Below, one piece after another: positions 54,227-64,000 of a stretch of DNA of 64,000 nt. The DNA is taken from the NCBI GenBank assembly GCA_022570795.1, contig JAKUDP010000013.1:1054001-1118000 (forward strand), given 5' to 3'. Position 1 is the stretch's first letter, and each line of letters begins with the position of its first letter. Made by a program: the position numbers and the translations under genes. The stretch is from Sphaerulina vaccinii. Taxonomy: Eukaryota; Ascomycota; Dothideomycetes; Mycosphaerellales; Mycosphaerellaceae. The notes under the pieces are model-generated. The model worked only from the letters and a program-made list of their open reading frames with translations. It had not been told where the DNA came from and ran no database searches.

Positions 54227-57200
54227 CTACATAATGCCTAGTTCCGAGAAAGCCTTCACCACATCCTTATCTACATTGACCAGCCAAGCCTCCTGGAAGG
54301 CCTCATTGCCGCCTGAGGCAGCAATAGCCTGCTGGAGATAGTACTGGATGTACTTGGGCAGGTTGACTGTGTGCACTTCGTCTGACTTAGTCATGGCAGC
54401 TCTACGCTGGTCCTCGGCAGTTCCCGGGCCGTATTCCTCGTTCACCTGGCCTTCCTTAAGGACAAGGCTATCTCCGCCTATGTCAGCGTCCTCCTCGCGT
54501 AGCTCCAGCAATATAGTGGTCCAGATGGTCATCAGAGACTGCAGAGACTCCAGGACAACAGGTAGATTGGTCTCCAGAAGCTTGGTAAGGGCCAGACACA
54601 TGAGCTTCTTGCGTGAAGGGTCCCCGATGTTCTCGAAATGGGACGTCCACTCCTCTAGGAGCCACTTGAGCGTGACTGAGACGTCTTGTTCACCAAGTGT
54701 ATTGACTGCTACAGCCTGGACCATAGGTACGAAGCCTTCTAGACAGCCTATTATAGCTCGTGCGAAGATGGCGAAGTAATCTGTCTCCATGATGCCATCG
54801 ACAGGTGCTTCCTGTGCGTTGGGACCGGTGGTACAATGAGCGTACCAGCTACCGTGTAGGCCCTTGAGCAGCTTTGCAAAGAAGCCAGGGTTACCGTTCT
54901 GAGGGTCCTGAGCAGATGCCAGAGTCCAGGTGATGACATAAGATGCGTTGTGGTTGTGCTCAATAAGCGGCAAGGCAGACGCGATGTCTTGTCTCTGTAC
55001 CAGGCGTAAGCTGGTCTCGACGACATTGCAGACTAAGCCATTGGCATCAGGCTTGAGACCACCGAGTAGCTCTGCGAGTGCGCGGAACAGATTTGTGCGA
55101 GACGGATCTTGTAAGATGTGCTCAGGCATGACGAGTAGGTATGATTCTGCAATCTCCAAAGCCTTGCGAAGGTTCTCTGAACCATGCTCGAAGATTGGTA
55201 GGAGGTATTGCACAAGGCCGCAGAGTTCTGGCGAAGCAGCGCTATCGGGAGTCTGGATGAGTACGGCATGCCAGAGGTCGAGAGCATCTTCCAGGAGATA
55301 GACTTGGGTCTCAGAACCAGGCTCCACAGCACCCTTAATGATCGGAATGACCATGGAATGTAGCGGGAGTGACTCTGCCTTCATAGCGTTGACCAGTCGT
55401 GTCAAGATGGTCAAGATGGCTTGCTTCATCAAGTGCTCGTCTCCAGATTGGTCCCATAGCGGAGGTAGAAGGGTGACGATCCGCTCAGCGTAAGGTGTGA
55501 TGTGCGAGTCAAGACGTTCGACGATCACACTGATGGTGTTGAGGAGTGCCATCTTGGTATCGGTTGATTCGACCTCGCCGATCAGCATCATGAGCTGAGT
55601 CAGTATGGTCTGCGCGTGTGGCATGAATAGTGCAACATCAAAGCCCCAGTCATTGGCGATCGTGGCAAAGGTTCGTCCGGCAGTGATGCGCACGACTTGA
55701 TCATTCAGTGAGTCGTCTTGGTTGAACAAATGCTGGAAGATCTGGTAGACAAGAGGCTTGCTTGACTCAGAGACCTTCACGGAGATCCACTGTCCAAGGA
55801 GGATAGCAATTCGACGTCGCAGGATGTAGTAACCTGGTTTCTGGATCTGTACTTCTTGTATGAGAACAGTGCTGATGAAACCGTCAAAGTCGAGATGCGG
55901 GTGTACGACAGCTGCTGCCAGACCGATCGCAGTGTAAATGGAGTCCTTGAGCAGAACTTCTTCGTTGTGCGGCACAGCAACTCTGGCGAATACGCTAAGG
56001 AGCGGCGGGACGATGATGTCCTTGTAGTTGATAGCGAGGTCCAAGAAGAGCTTCTCTGCACACGACCGTAGTGAGAACTCCCAGTCCTCGCCATCTCCTT
56101 CTTCGCGCTTCTCCCACTCCTCGGGTTCCTCCAGCCACTCTTGTAGATCGATATCCCTAAAGACGAAATACTTGGTGACTGTAATCTCCATGACCTCTCT
56201 TACGAAGTCGTCAGTGAGAAGCGTCTGTCGAATGAGATCGGTGGCTCTGCTCTTTTCATCCTTGTCCTCAGGTGTGCGATACTTGAAAGTCTGGGCAGGG
56301 TTGTGGACCATCTTGCAGCACGCACGAATAATGAGCAGCCCCTTCAAACAGATCTTCTCTTCGAATGTCGTCTGGTCTTCGTCGCGAATGTCTGTGCTGA
56401 TGACCGAATTGAATCTAACAATGTCCCTCTTAGAGCCAAAGCATCCTCCAAATATCTTGATCATATCCCAGTAGTGTTGTGTCAACAGCAGTGAGTTAGG
56501 CAGGAGTGCGAACGCTGCTGGATGTTCTGCTGCCATGCCATGATGAAGCTTTGCGAGTTGAATATTGTGTTTGCCGATGAGGCGCATAACGTCGACAGGA
56601 ACATTAACAGGGTCCTTCCGGCCGAATTCGAGAGTGTTGGTGAATTTGACTGCGTGTTCCAGTGTCAGCACCCAGAAAGCGACTGCGTCTGAGCTACGGT
56701 TTGGATGTTCGTAACCCAACACAAGTAGACGTCTCAACAATTTGAGGCATAGAAGACTGCCCGACAGTTCTTCCTCGTACATTGGCGTTGCACTCCCTGG
56801 CGATGACTTCTGTAGCTTCCAAGTCTGTTGCATCTTGCCCTCCCACGATTTCACTGCGCGTACATACAGATTACCGACAGCCGATAGAAGCTCAGGTGTG
56901 GCTGCCTGCATATACTGTTTCGTTCGCTGCAAACGACCAGTGGACAGCTCTTTGACGATAGCTAACAGGACTCTCACTGATGACCACTTGTTATTTGGTG
57001 CACCACCGAATGGCTCATCCGATCCGCGCAGTTCGTTGGAAAACACAGAAATAGCCTCAGGCCAGTCGTTGGGATACTCGTACCTAGCGATTTTCGCGAC
57101 GACCAGATCGACTGTGGGTGACAAACGTGAGTCGCGCTCGTTGAACACACATTCTGGAAGGCGCGAGCGGATTACATCCTTGTCTTCCTTAGACACTGCG

Positions 57201-57469
57201 TTGGTGGCTGTCTTGCGCCAATACTTGTCAATGCCATTCTTGAAGTAGATGATGGCAAGGTACCGGATTTCGGTCGGCATGGCCTTGTTGAGGTAAATGC
57301 TCTGGAGGTGTCTGTAGAAGCCCGGTGACTTCTCCCATCGAGCGAGCTGCTTTGTACCGCCTTGAACTTGGAGAGGGTTGCCAGAACCTGCATAGTGGAG
57401 AGTGTTGATCAAGTTGGCTTTCGTGAGCGGGTTGGCTTCGCCTGGGGCCTCAATCGCGAACGAAGCCAT
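54227..57469 (-). CDS. Importin beta-family karyopherin, importin-11/Kap120 type
   Basis: Carries cargo proteins (in yeast, ribosome-biogenesis factors) through the nuclear pore under Ran control. 1080 residues, single exon, starting MASFAIEAPGEANPLTKANL. The importin-beta N-terminal domain includes GTKQLARWEKSPGFYRHLQS and the strongly conserved IRYLAIIYFKNGIDKYWRKT, the Kap120/IPO11 hallmark. HEAT-like helical repeats run to the end, including an acidic insert (EEPEEWEKREEGDGEDWEF, about residue 455) typical of the family. The absence of introns in over 3.2 kb is notable but common in fungal karyopherins. Confidence 0.92.
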   Translation of the reverse strand: MASFAIEAPGEANPLTKANLINTLHYAGSGNPLQVQGGTKQLARWEKSPGFYRHLQSIYLNKAMPTEIRYLAIIYFKNGIDKYWRKTATNAVSKEDKDVIRSRLPECVFNERDSRLSPTVDLVVAKIARYEYPNDWPEAISVFSNELRGSDEPFGGAPNNKWSSVRVLLAIVKELSTGRLQRTKQYMQAATPELLSAVGNLYVRAVKSWEGKMQQTWKLQKSSPGSATPMYEEELSGSLLCLKLLRRLLVLGYEHPNRSSDAVAFWVLTLEHAVKFTNTLEFGRKDPVNVPVDVMRLIGKHNIQLAKLHHGMAAEHPAAFALLPNSLLLTQHYWDMIKIFGGCFGSKRDIVRFNSVISTDIRDEDQTTFEEKICLKGLLIIRACCKMVHNPAQTFKYRTPEDKDEKSRATDLIRQTLLTDDFVREVMEITVTKYFVFRDIDLQEWLEEPEEWEKREEGDGEDWEFSLRSCAEKLFLDLAINYKDIIVPPLLSVFARVAVPHNEEVLLKDSIYTAIGLAAAVVHPHLDFDGFISTVLIQEVQIQKPGYYILRRRIAILLGQWISVKVSESSKPLVYQIFQHLFNQDDSLNDQVVRITAGRTFATIANDWGFDVALFMPHAQTILTQLMMLIGEVESTDTKMALLNTISVIVERLDSHITPYAERIVTLLPPLWDQSGDEHLMKQAILTILTRLVNAMKAESLPLHSMVIPIIKGAVEPGSETQVYLLEDALDLWHAVLIQTPDSAASPELCGLVQYLLPIFEHGSENLRKALEIAESYLLVMPEHILQDPSRTNLFRALAELLGGLKPDANGLVCNVVETSLRLVQRQDIASALPLIEHNHNASYVITWTLASAQDPQNGNPGFFAKLLKGLHGSWYAHCTTGPNAQEAPVDGIMETDYFAIFARAIIGCLEGFVPMVQAVAVNTLGEQDVSVTLKWLLEEWTSHFENIGDPSRKKLMCLALTKLLETNLPVVLESLQSLMTIWTTILLELREEDADIGGDSLVLKEGQVNEEYGPGTAEDQRRAAMTKSDEVHTVNLPKYIQYYLQQAIAASGGNEAFQEAWLVNVDKDVVKAFSELGIM

Positions 57470-58670
57470 GTTCGACGATCATCTGGCCGCAGATAAATGG
57501 AGAAGATCCTTGTGCTAGCGGTAGTCTTGTTCTTGAGATGCTTACGCGTTCGCTGTGTGGAAGTCGAATTTCGTTGTCGGTCGTGATTTATTCCACGAAC
57601 TCGTCAATGTGAGAATCCAAGTGGAGCCTTGCACGGACGGTTGATGCCTGCTGCCGCCGCTTGCCGCGAAGCACAAAACGCTCTTCGAATCTGCAAACTC
57701 TCTTCCTTTTCTTCTTCAAGTTGAAATTTGACCCCCGAAGCAGAAATTAGGCAGTGCGTCGAGCCATAATGATGGACGAGCTGTTGAACAGAATCGGGCA
57801 GAGCGACTATTCCTATCAAGAAGCGAGGCTAGCCACGTTGGCATTGAGCTGCGACTCCCGTTATGGACAGACATCTTCGACATCGAATACAGCCTGTGAC
57901 CGTTATGCCGTATTTGATCGACGCCGCGACGTGTGCTAGGCTGTGCACGCTGAAAGATATGTTACTGTTCATCGGCCGCGAGCTCATCGACGGTAGCCCT
58001 CGGCGCGCATCGGTTTCAGCAGGCCTGAGGGCGTGTTGCAAGCGTGAAAATCCTAGCAGAAATGTACGGTCCACTCTGCTCCTCACATCCGTAGAACTTT
58101 GCATATCTACTTCATGTGTTCGTATTGAATAAAGGCAAGTGCAAGTACATTATAATGAGAGTACATGTCCACCAGCCTTTGCATAGTTCAAGACAACCCC
58201 TCCAGTCAACCATGCCATCAGGTGACGACGCCACCGCGTGATCATTAATGCGTACGAAGCTTCAGCTCCTCCTCTTCCATGCTGTCTTCTCCTCTTTCAC
58301 TACCCATCATACCACACCATTCCACAGGCCCAGCACGCATCGATGTCCCTCGCCGCTTCCTCGATTGGTATCTACTTCAGACCGAGCAATCACCACTCCC
58401 TCGCCGATCTAGCCGTCGCAACGATGGCGAACTAGACGGGGCGGGTCACGCGAGCAGCACAATGGCCTGTCCTAACAGAGTACACGCTTGCAACCTCATC
58501 TGGACTCGTTGAACGATACTTACGATCGAACCTACGCGACTTCCACTTCGGCTACGATTTCGACCCCGAGACGATCATTTACCCCGATCACCGACTAAGT
58601 GGTCACACTCACACAGGTCGTTGGACCATTGCCGAACGATCGATTATTAAAGAGCACGAAGGACTGCAAG
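57470..58670. promoter_or_regulatory. Divergent upstream region of importin and the F-box-like gene
   Basis: 1.2 kb with no convincing gene. Two plus-strand open frames (57863-58132 and 58279-58512) are low-complexity or leader-like. CT-rich stretches near 58265-58330 look like promoter or 5' UTR. Confidence 0.35.
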
Positions 58671-59598
58671 ATGGCAAAGAACCGTAAAGCGGTGCCTTCG
58701 AAGGTCTCCAGCGCGATATCATCCGCTGTATCGTCTCGCATGACGTCTGCAGCACCCTCACGAGCATCGTCGCCCGGACCGCCTAAGAAGCCCTTTCGAT
58801 TCTTCGACCTGCCAGCAGAGCTCAGAATCAGGATACTTGAGTACACACTACACACGGGGAAGCCACTGGACTTAGGTGAGTCGTAGCCACTTAAGATCTC
58901 TGTGACTCTGCTAACGATACTTGCAAGATCCTTACAACCACCGTATGGTCCTACCACGCCTTACACTATTCCTCGTCTCACGCCGCATGCACGAAGAAGC
59001 CTACCAGATCTTCTACGGAAGCCAGCCAGTCCGCCTCTTCCCTCACCCTTACCATGGCAAATTCTTCAACACGAAGAAGCCACTCATTCAACGCTTGCCA
59101 GTCAAGTACCGCGAAGCTATTACCTGTGTAGAGTTGTTCGCTGGCCCAGGCTGGCACAAGCCACCAAAGTGCCACAACGTCCTACCAGCATTGGGCCTAG
59201 CAGACTGCGTCAATCTTCGAACTATTAAGATATGGGTCGATTGCGACCCTACTGACAGCGTGTTCAACGGCTTCCGAGGTCCAAACGCTACAGAAGATAC
59301 CTATGTCTGGTTCTGCTGCGATCTGCTGCAGGGCATCTTTGAGCAGGTGCCGAGTATGGAGACTGTCGAGATTGATCACGATATGAGGGTGAAGCTGGAT
59401 TCTCCGCTTACGGAGGCCTTGAAGAGCAAGGGAAAGGAGTGGAACAAGCGATTCACTTGGGGAGCTCAGAGGACGAGGATTGAGGAGGCGGAGAAGAGGA
59501 AGAGAGTTGAGATGTCCGATGGTCTCAAGTACATGATGGCGGCTATGAGCCTTCATAACACGAATGAGGCGCCGAGAATTGTTGAGATTGTGGCGTAG
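58671..59598 (+). CDS. F-box-like fungal protein (unknown target)
   Basis: Exons 58671-58875 and 58928-59598 (52-nt intron) give 291 residues. A Ser-rich basic start precedes KPFRFFDLPAELRIRILEYT, the F-box-like opening of a large fungal family, then PRLTLFLVSRRMHEEAYQIF, the next conserved helix. The middle (REAITCVELFAGPGW) gives a short beta segment as in that family. The C-terminal part is Lys/Glu-rich. If a true F-box it would link a substrate to an SCF ubiquitin ligase; many members have no known role. Confidence 0.72.
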
Positions 59599-60257
59599 GC
59601 TACGCAAGAGGTTGGTACGGCCTGATATGGCTTTGTCTCTCTGCGAGAGTTAGCGAACCAGGGCAGTGTGTTCGAGCACTATAGCCTGACGGAAGGCATT
59701 CACACGATGGAGATAGTTCCTTCGTGCTACTAGCACATCGATGAGTTACGAATTTAAACGACTTATGCTGTCATCTTTTGTGTAGCCTTCTCGCACGATT
59801 GTGTCGTACTGTACTATCTCCTCTGCTAGTTCCTACCTATCTCCTAGCAGTGACTGTGGTACTGAACGCGGCCGCGAGCGGGATTCTTGGCTCGTGTGCT
59901 TCTTCCACTCGTACAACCTCATCTCAAGCTTTGCATGCAGCTTGACGGTCCGCCGCCACGTCATCCTTCCGGGCGATTTTCCTTCTGTGACCTTTTTGTC
60001 CTGATCTGCCGTGTTGCAAGCAAGGCACAATCGCAAATACCGAATCTTGGAGGGGGAACAAGACGGTGATATCGGCGTTAAAGTGGTGCAGCTTCCCTTT
60101 TTGCCGCAATGCGATACGGAAGAACTGCATCATCGATCAGCAAACAGCGAGACAGCCCACCAAAAAGTCAAGAAGCTCTTTCCTACTTTACCTTCCTGTC
60201 CTGCAAACATTGAAACCACTGTTCATATCCCAACACTACAGCAACAGAACAATCACA
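59599..60257. promoter_or_regulatory. Upstream region of the alcohol dehydrogenase gene
   Basis: No gene recognised. The last 100 nt (CAACACTACAGCAACAGAACAATCACA before the ATG) have the A/C-rich leader composition of expressed fungal genes. Confidence 0.4.
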
Positions 60258-61481
60258 ATGGCTTCCACAGACTACAAGTTCGAAGGATGGATGGGCGTCG
60301 ACAAGGACGCCGCCAAGGGCAAGATGGTCTGGCAAGAATTCCCAAAGGTCAAGACTTGGGAGGAGACAGACGTTGATATCCAAGTCTCTCACTGCGGTAT
60401 CTGCGGCAGCGATAGTGAGTGCTTCCCATTCCTTCCACTGGCGCCTTATGAGCCATTGGCAGACGGCATGCTAACAATCGTTCTCAGTCCACACTCTGCG
60501 ATCCGGTTGGGGCCCAACTCCATACCCAGTCTGCGTCGGCCACGAGATCGTCGGCAAAGCCGTCCGCGTCGGCTCAAAGGTCGAAAAGGGAATCAAAGTT
60601 GGTGACAGAGTTGGTGTTGGTGCTCAAGCACTTTCCTGCCTGAAGCCAGACTGTGAGGAGTGTACTTCAGGTCTCGAGCAGCATTGCCAGCACACCGTGA
60701 ACACCTTCGCCTCACCTTACCCAGATGGACAGATGAGCTATGGTGGATATGCGGATTACAACAGAACGAACTCGCATTTCGTGTTCAAGATTCCTGAGGC
60801 TATCCCTTCTGAGGATGCGGCTCCTATGCTTTGTGGTGGTATTACGGTGTATTCGCCTTTGAAGCAGAACGGATGTGGGCCGGGAAAGAAGGTACGTTTT
60901 TCAATCCTTCCTTTTCCATGAGACAAGTAGAGTACTGACTTGTGTCTTCTTGATAGGTCGGTATCATCGGTGTCGGTGGTCTAGGCCACTTCGGCGTCCT
61001 CTTCGCCAAAGCCCTCGGAGCAGACAAAGTCGTTGGAATTTCTCGCCGAAACGACAAGCGCGAAGACGTCCTCAAGATGGGCGCAGACGAATACATTGCG
61101 ACCGAAGACGAGAAGGACTGGAACAAGAAGCATGCTCGTTCGCTCGACTTGATCGTTTGCACAGTCTCTTCACCAGCCATGCCATTGATGAAGTACTTGC
61201 AACTTCTCCGAGTGAAGGGTACCTTTATTCAAGTCGGCGCACCAGAGGACAAGCTTCCAGATATGAATGCTTTTGCTTTCATTGCGAAGGGTGTGAGATT
61301 TGGTGGTTCGATGATTGGTGCTCCACATGAGATTGAGGAGATGTTGGCGCTTGCTGCGGAGAAGAAGATCAAGCCTTGGATTCAGACTGTGCCGATGAAG
61401 GAGGCGAACAAGGCTGTTGTTGATATGGAGGAGGGCAAGGCAAGATACCGTATCACGCTTGTGAATGAGAAGCATGCTTAG
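60258..61481 (+). CDS. NADP-dependent medium-chain alcohol dehydrogenase (cinnamyl-alcohol/Adh6 type)
   Basis: Reduces aldehydes such as cinnamaldehyde and medium-chain aldehydes with NADPH. Exons 60258-60414, 60488-60891 and 60957-61481 give 361 residues. The catalytic zinc ligands lie in HCGICGSD (C46) and VGHE. The structural zinc site has four Cys in CLKPDCEECTSGLEQHC. The Rossmann motif GVGGLGHFGVLFAKALGADK is followed by SRRNDKREDVLKMGAD, where Ser-Arg-Arg after the second strand suits NADP rather than NAD. No organelle signal. Convergent with the b5-acyl-CoA dehydrogenase gene 305 bp away. Confidence 0.94.
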
Positions 61482-61786
61482 AGGGATCCTCTCATCGCAA
61501 GCTTGATGGACGAGATAGTGTCTGAACTGGTTCGGATTGATGGGAGGTAAACAGCACTGGTAAAGCGCAGTGCATTTCGACCGAGCTCATGTATAGACGA
61601 ACGGAAAATGCGAAACGATCAGAGATTAAGAAACTTAAGAAACTCGTCAATGCTTTCCTGGTATGTATTCTTGTGCATGCCATCAAGGTCATCGAGCAAG
61701 GTCATCTAATTTATCAGCACATGAGAGGAACTCGAATGTTGAATACATGTTCGTACTGTGCTTCCGTTGTGCTACTATGTTGCTGC

Positions 61787-63381
61787 TTACAACTTCGCCC
61801 CCTTTGGCATGAACTTCATAGCCTGCCTCACTCCTAGATCAGCAAGAATCTCCTCCGCTCCACCAAGGATCGCGTCGAACTTGTTCGTCCTGTTGAACAT
61901 CTCCACAACGCCACCCATGCCACCCTTCGTGATACCTCTTCCGCCGAAGATATTCGTCGCATCATCCGCGATTTCATGCGCGCAGCGTGTGCAGTAGAAC
62001 TTGCAAAGTGCTATAGGGCCAGAGAGTTGCTTCGCTTGTTCATCGTAAGACATCTTTGTCATTTGGTAAGTGATCGATTCAATCCAGGACTGGCAGGCTT
62101 CGACCTTCGCAATCATAGCAGCGATCTTCGCACGGATAACGGGTTGTTGAATCAAAGGCTTGCCGAAAACGATACGTTGATGGCCCCATTTGAGGCACTC
62201 TTCGAGGACTGTACGAGACCAGCGAGAAACCATTGCACACATCATGAAGCGTTCGTGGTTGAAGTTCGACATGATGACTTGGAAGCCAGCATGCTCTGGT
62301 CCGAGGATGTTGCGCTTTGGTACTTTGACGTTGTTGAATTCGATGTAGGTTGTTCCGGCTGCGGTGGAGTAGGATGTCTTGATCAGCTTGGTCTCGACGT
62401 TCTCGTCACGTTCGACGAGGAGGACAGTGTAGCCTTTGTCGGACTTGCAGGCTGTGACGAAGTAGTCGCAGAAGACACCGTTGGTGATCCACTTCTTCGT
62501 GCCGTTGACCATGTAGTGTTCGCCATCTTCGGTAAGAGTAGCAGTTGTTCGTAGACCGGCAACATCAGATCCAGCAAAAGCCTCCGTAACAGCGAGACAT
62601 ATCTTCTTCTTGCCAGAAAGGACCTCTTGCGAGACACGCTCACGCAGCTCAGCGTCCTTGCACCATTGATGCACAGCTGTAAGCGAGATGGTCATACCAG
62701 CCATATTACCATCCTGGAAACCACGCATGTTCGTTCTGACGATCTCCTGACTGACAATCAAATCATGGAAGTAGTCATACTCCTCACCCTTGACAGCGCC
62801 ACCAAACAGTGTCCTACCATTCAAATGCTTTCCAGGACCCAGTCTGCAAGCCAATAAATTGACCTCAGCCATCTTATCAATCAAATCCTGCGAAATACGA
62901 GTCCCATCATCTTCCTTCTCCTTTGCCTCAGGTGTAATATGCAATTCTGTAAACTTCCTAACCTCTTTCTGTAAACGTCTGTGACTGTCGTTGTAGTAAG
63001 GTGACTTGAAAACTGGGTTCAGCCAGAGTGGTTCTGCGTATGGGACGGTAGAGAGATCTCCTGGTTGGGGAGTGATGACTTCTGGTTTCTCGCCTTCGAG
63101 TGTTCCAAGGCATAGGGACTTGTATTGCTTTAGGACTTCTTGACGATGGAGGTTGTAGAAGGCTTCAGTGGCATCTTGGCCTGCTACTTGACGTAGGACT
63201 ACTTCGCCTCCTGGATGGGCGTCGAGGAAGTCGGAGACATCGTAGACTTGGTGGTCGACGATGAGCCAGATGTCGTCTTCGGATGTGTGCTACAAGTCTT
63301 TTAGCAGTGGCAAAGGTCTGGAGGTATAGGTTGTGATACTCTGGCGACTTCCTGTCGGGTCAATGCTGGTCCTCCTCCCAT
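61787..63381 (-). CDS. Cytochrome b5-acyl-CoA dehydrogenase fusion
   Basis: Exons 63340-63381 and 61787-63289 (50-nt intron) give 514 residues. The N-terminal cytochrome b5 domain (about 14-90) has IWLIVDHQVYDVSDFLDAHP followed by GGEVVLRQ, including heme motif HPGG (His about 39) and a second His in AFYNLHRQ. An acyl-CoA dehydrogenase follows: VTEAFAGSDVAGLRTTATLT, KKWITNGVFCDYFVTA and FGGRGITKGGMGG. It oxidises an acyl-CoA to enoyl-CoA using FAD; the heme domain probably passes electrons on. Such fusions are known in filamentous fungi. The C-terminus (KFMPKGAKL) ends in AKL, a possible PTS1. No defect seen. Confidence 0.93.
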
Positions 63382-64000
63382 GATTGCTGTGCTAGGGCTG
63401 TTGAAAGTGATACTGGGACTGGTATATGATCAAAAGGATGTCTGGAACAGTACGAACACGTCTGAAGAACAACATCTTCGCGACCTTCTGCTTGAGGAAC
63501 AGTCTCTCTGCGGCCGAGGTCCTTTGTCAGGTCAGCAACCATACCGAAAGACTAATCGCTGAGTGTTGATTGGTGGCGAGAGCCGCTGGCGCTTGTGAAG
63601 TGGAGTGAAGGATTTACCCATGGCATTCCGGCTTGGCCCTTGGCTCCTCCCTCCTCCCTTTGATGAACAACAACCACGATACTGCAGCTGCATCTCAAGT
63701 TACTGGACATCCATCTCGAAGCTGCTTCATAAATTGTTCATGAGACACCCTGAGTGTGAACAAGGGGCCTCTTGAGATACTCAAGTCCTCGAAACAGCTT
63801 ACCGCCCAAGACACCGCAACGCGAGCCGAGCTGTTATCATCTCCAGCCAGCGCATCAAGAATGCTTTCCAGCAGGCCATATACGACAAGGATGGCCCCAT
63901 TGCCACCCGTCGCCTGACCTGGAGCTCGTAGTGACTTGATACAAGAGAACGCCCCTTCGCTCGAAGAGGGTTGTGCATAGCTCTACGCGAGCTGCGGGAT
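63382..64000. other. Right-end region, no certain gene
   Basis: Probably holds the promoter of the b5-dehydrogenase gene. At 63823-63930 the plus strand reads VIISSQRIKNAFQQAIYDKD and then RRLTWSS before a stop, which is protein-like, but no upstream exon was found. It could be a gene relic. Confidence 0.35.

Noticed and set aside
1..64000. CRISPR array, rRNA genes, bacterial-type operons, intact transposase or reverse transcriptase
   Set aside because: None seen. Gene structure is eukaryotic, and the repeats are few-copy, without the regular spacer pattern or a mobile-element enzyme.

Overview
The window is nuclear DNA from a filamentous ascomycete (Pezizomycotina). The evidence is short spliceosomal introns (about 47-65 nt, GTRAGT donors, CTAAC/CTAAT branch sites), a HET-domain gene, a PDR-type ABC transporter, a Zn2Cys6 regulator with the fungal-specific middle region, Ser/Thr-rich GPI proteins and peroxisomal beta-oxidation genes. 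Intron size and gene content suit Dothideomycetes (Mycosphaerellales-like), but this placement is inference.

Layout. 1-1466: 3' part of a neutral trehalase. 1467-3322: gene-poor DNA with diverged repeats, tRNA-like remnants and one well-formed tRNA-Arg(ACG) gene. That tRNA carries its normal anticodon-loop intron and also a 57-nt GT...AG insertion in the D-arm. 3.3-11.3 kb: a GPI-type Ser/Thr/Pro-rich wall protein, a membrane-anchored aspartic-protease-like protein without a proper active site, an orphan acidic protein, and a protein resembling pantetheine-phosphate adenylyltransferase with an eroded active site. 11.7-16 kb (minus strand): an orphan 632-residue protein, a MIT-domain protein and a 5-hydroxyisourate hydrolase.

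17-34.6 kb looks accessory: an 11-exon PDR transporter, a truncated protein kinase, a Zn2Cys6 transcription factor, about 2.3 kb of empty DNA, a 28.9-31.3 kb stretch of broken gene fragments (a UDP-glucose pyrophosphorylase piece joined to a trehalose-6-phosphate synthase piece, then a 59-bp tandem repeat), and a divergent pair of a small ABM monooxygenase-like gene and a secreted GMC oxidoreductase.

36-44 kb is core: the vesicle tether Uso1/p115 and the nuclear 5'-3' exonuclease Rat1/Xrn2 as a divergent pair. Then come a HET-domain gene with a broken end, a small GPI protein, a peroxisomal SCPx-type thiolase ending in SRL, an unrecognised protein whose frame appears broken near its start, and a Gfd2/YDR514C-like DEDDh nuclease gene. 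54.2-63.4 kb holds an importin-11/Kap120 homologue, an F-box-like protein, a cinnamyl-alcohol-type NADP alcohol dehydrogenase, and a cytochrome b5-acyl-CoA dehydrogenase fusion. The thiolase and the b5-dehydrogenase fusion both fit acyl-CoA oxidation but are not adjacent.

Exon junctions were placed by eye from GT/AG sites, frame continuity and family resemblance. No alignment or transcript data were available.
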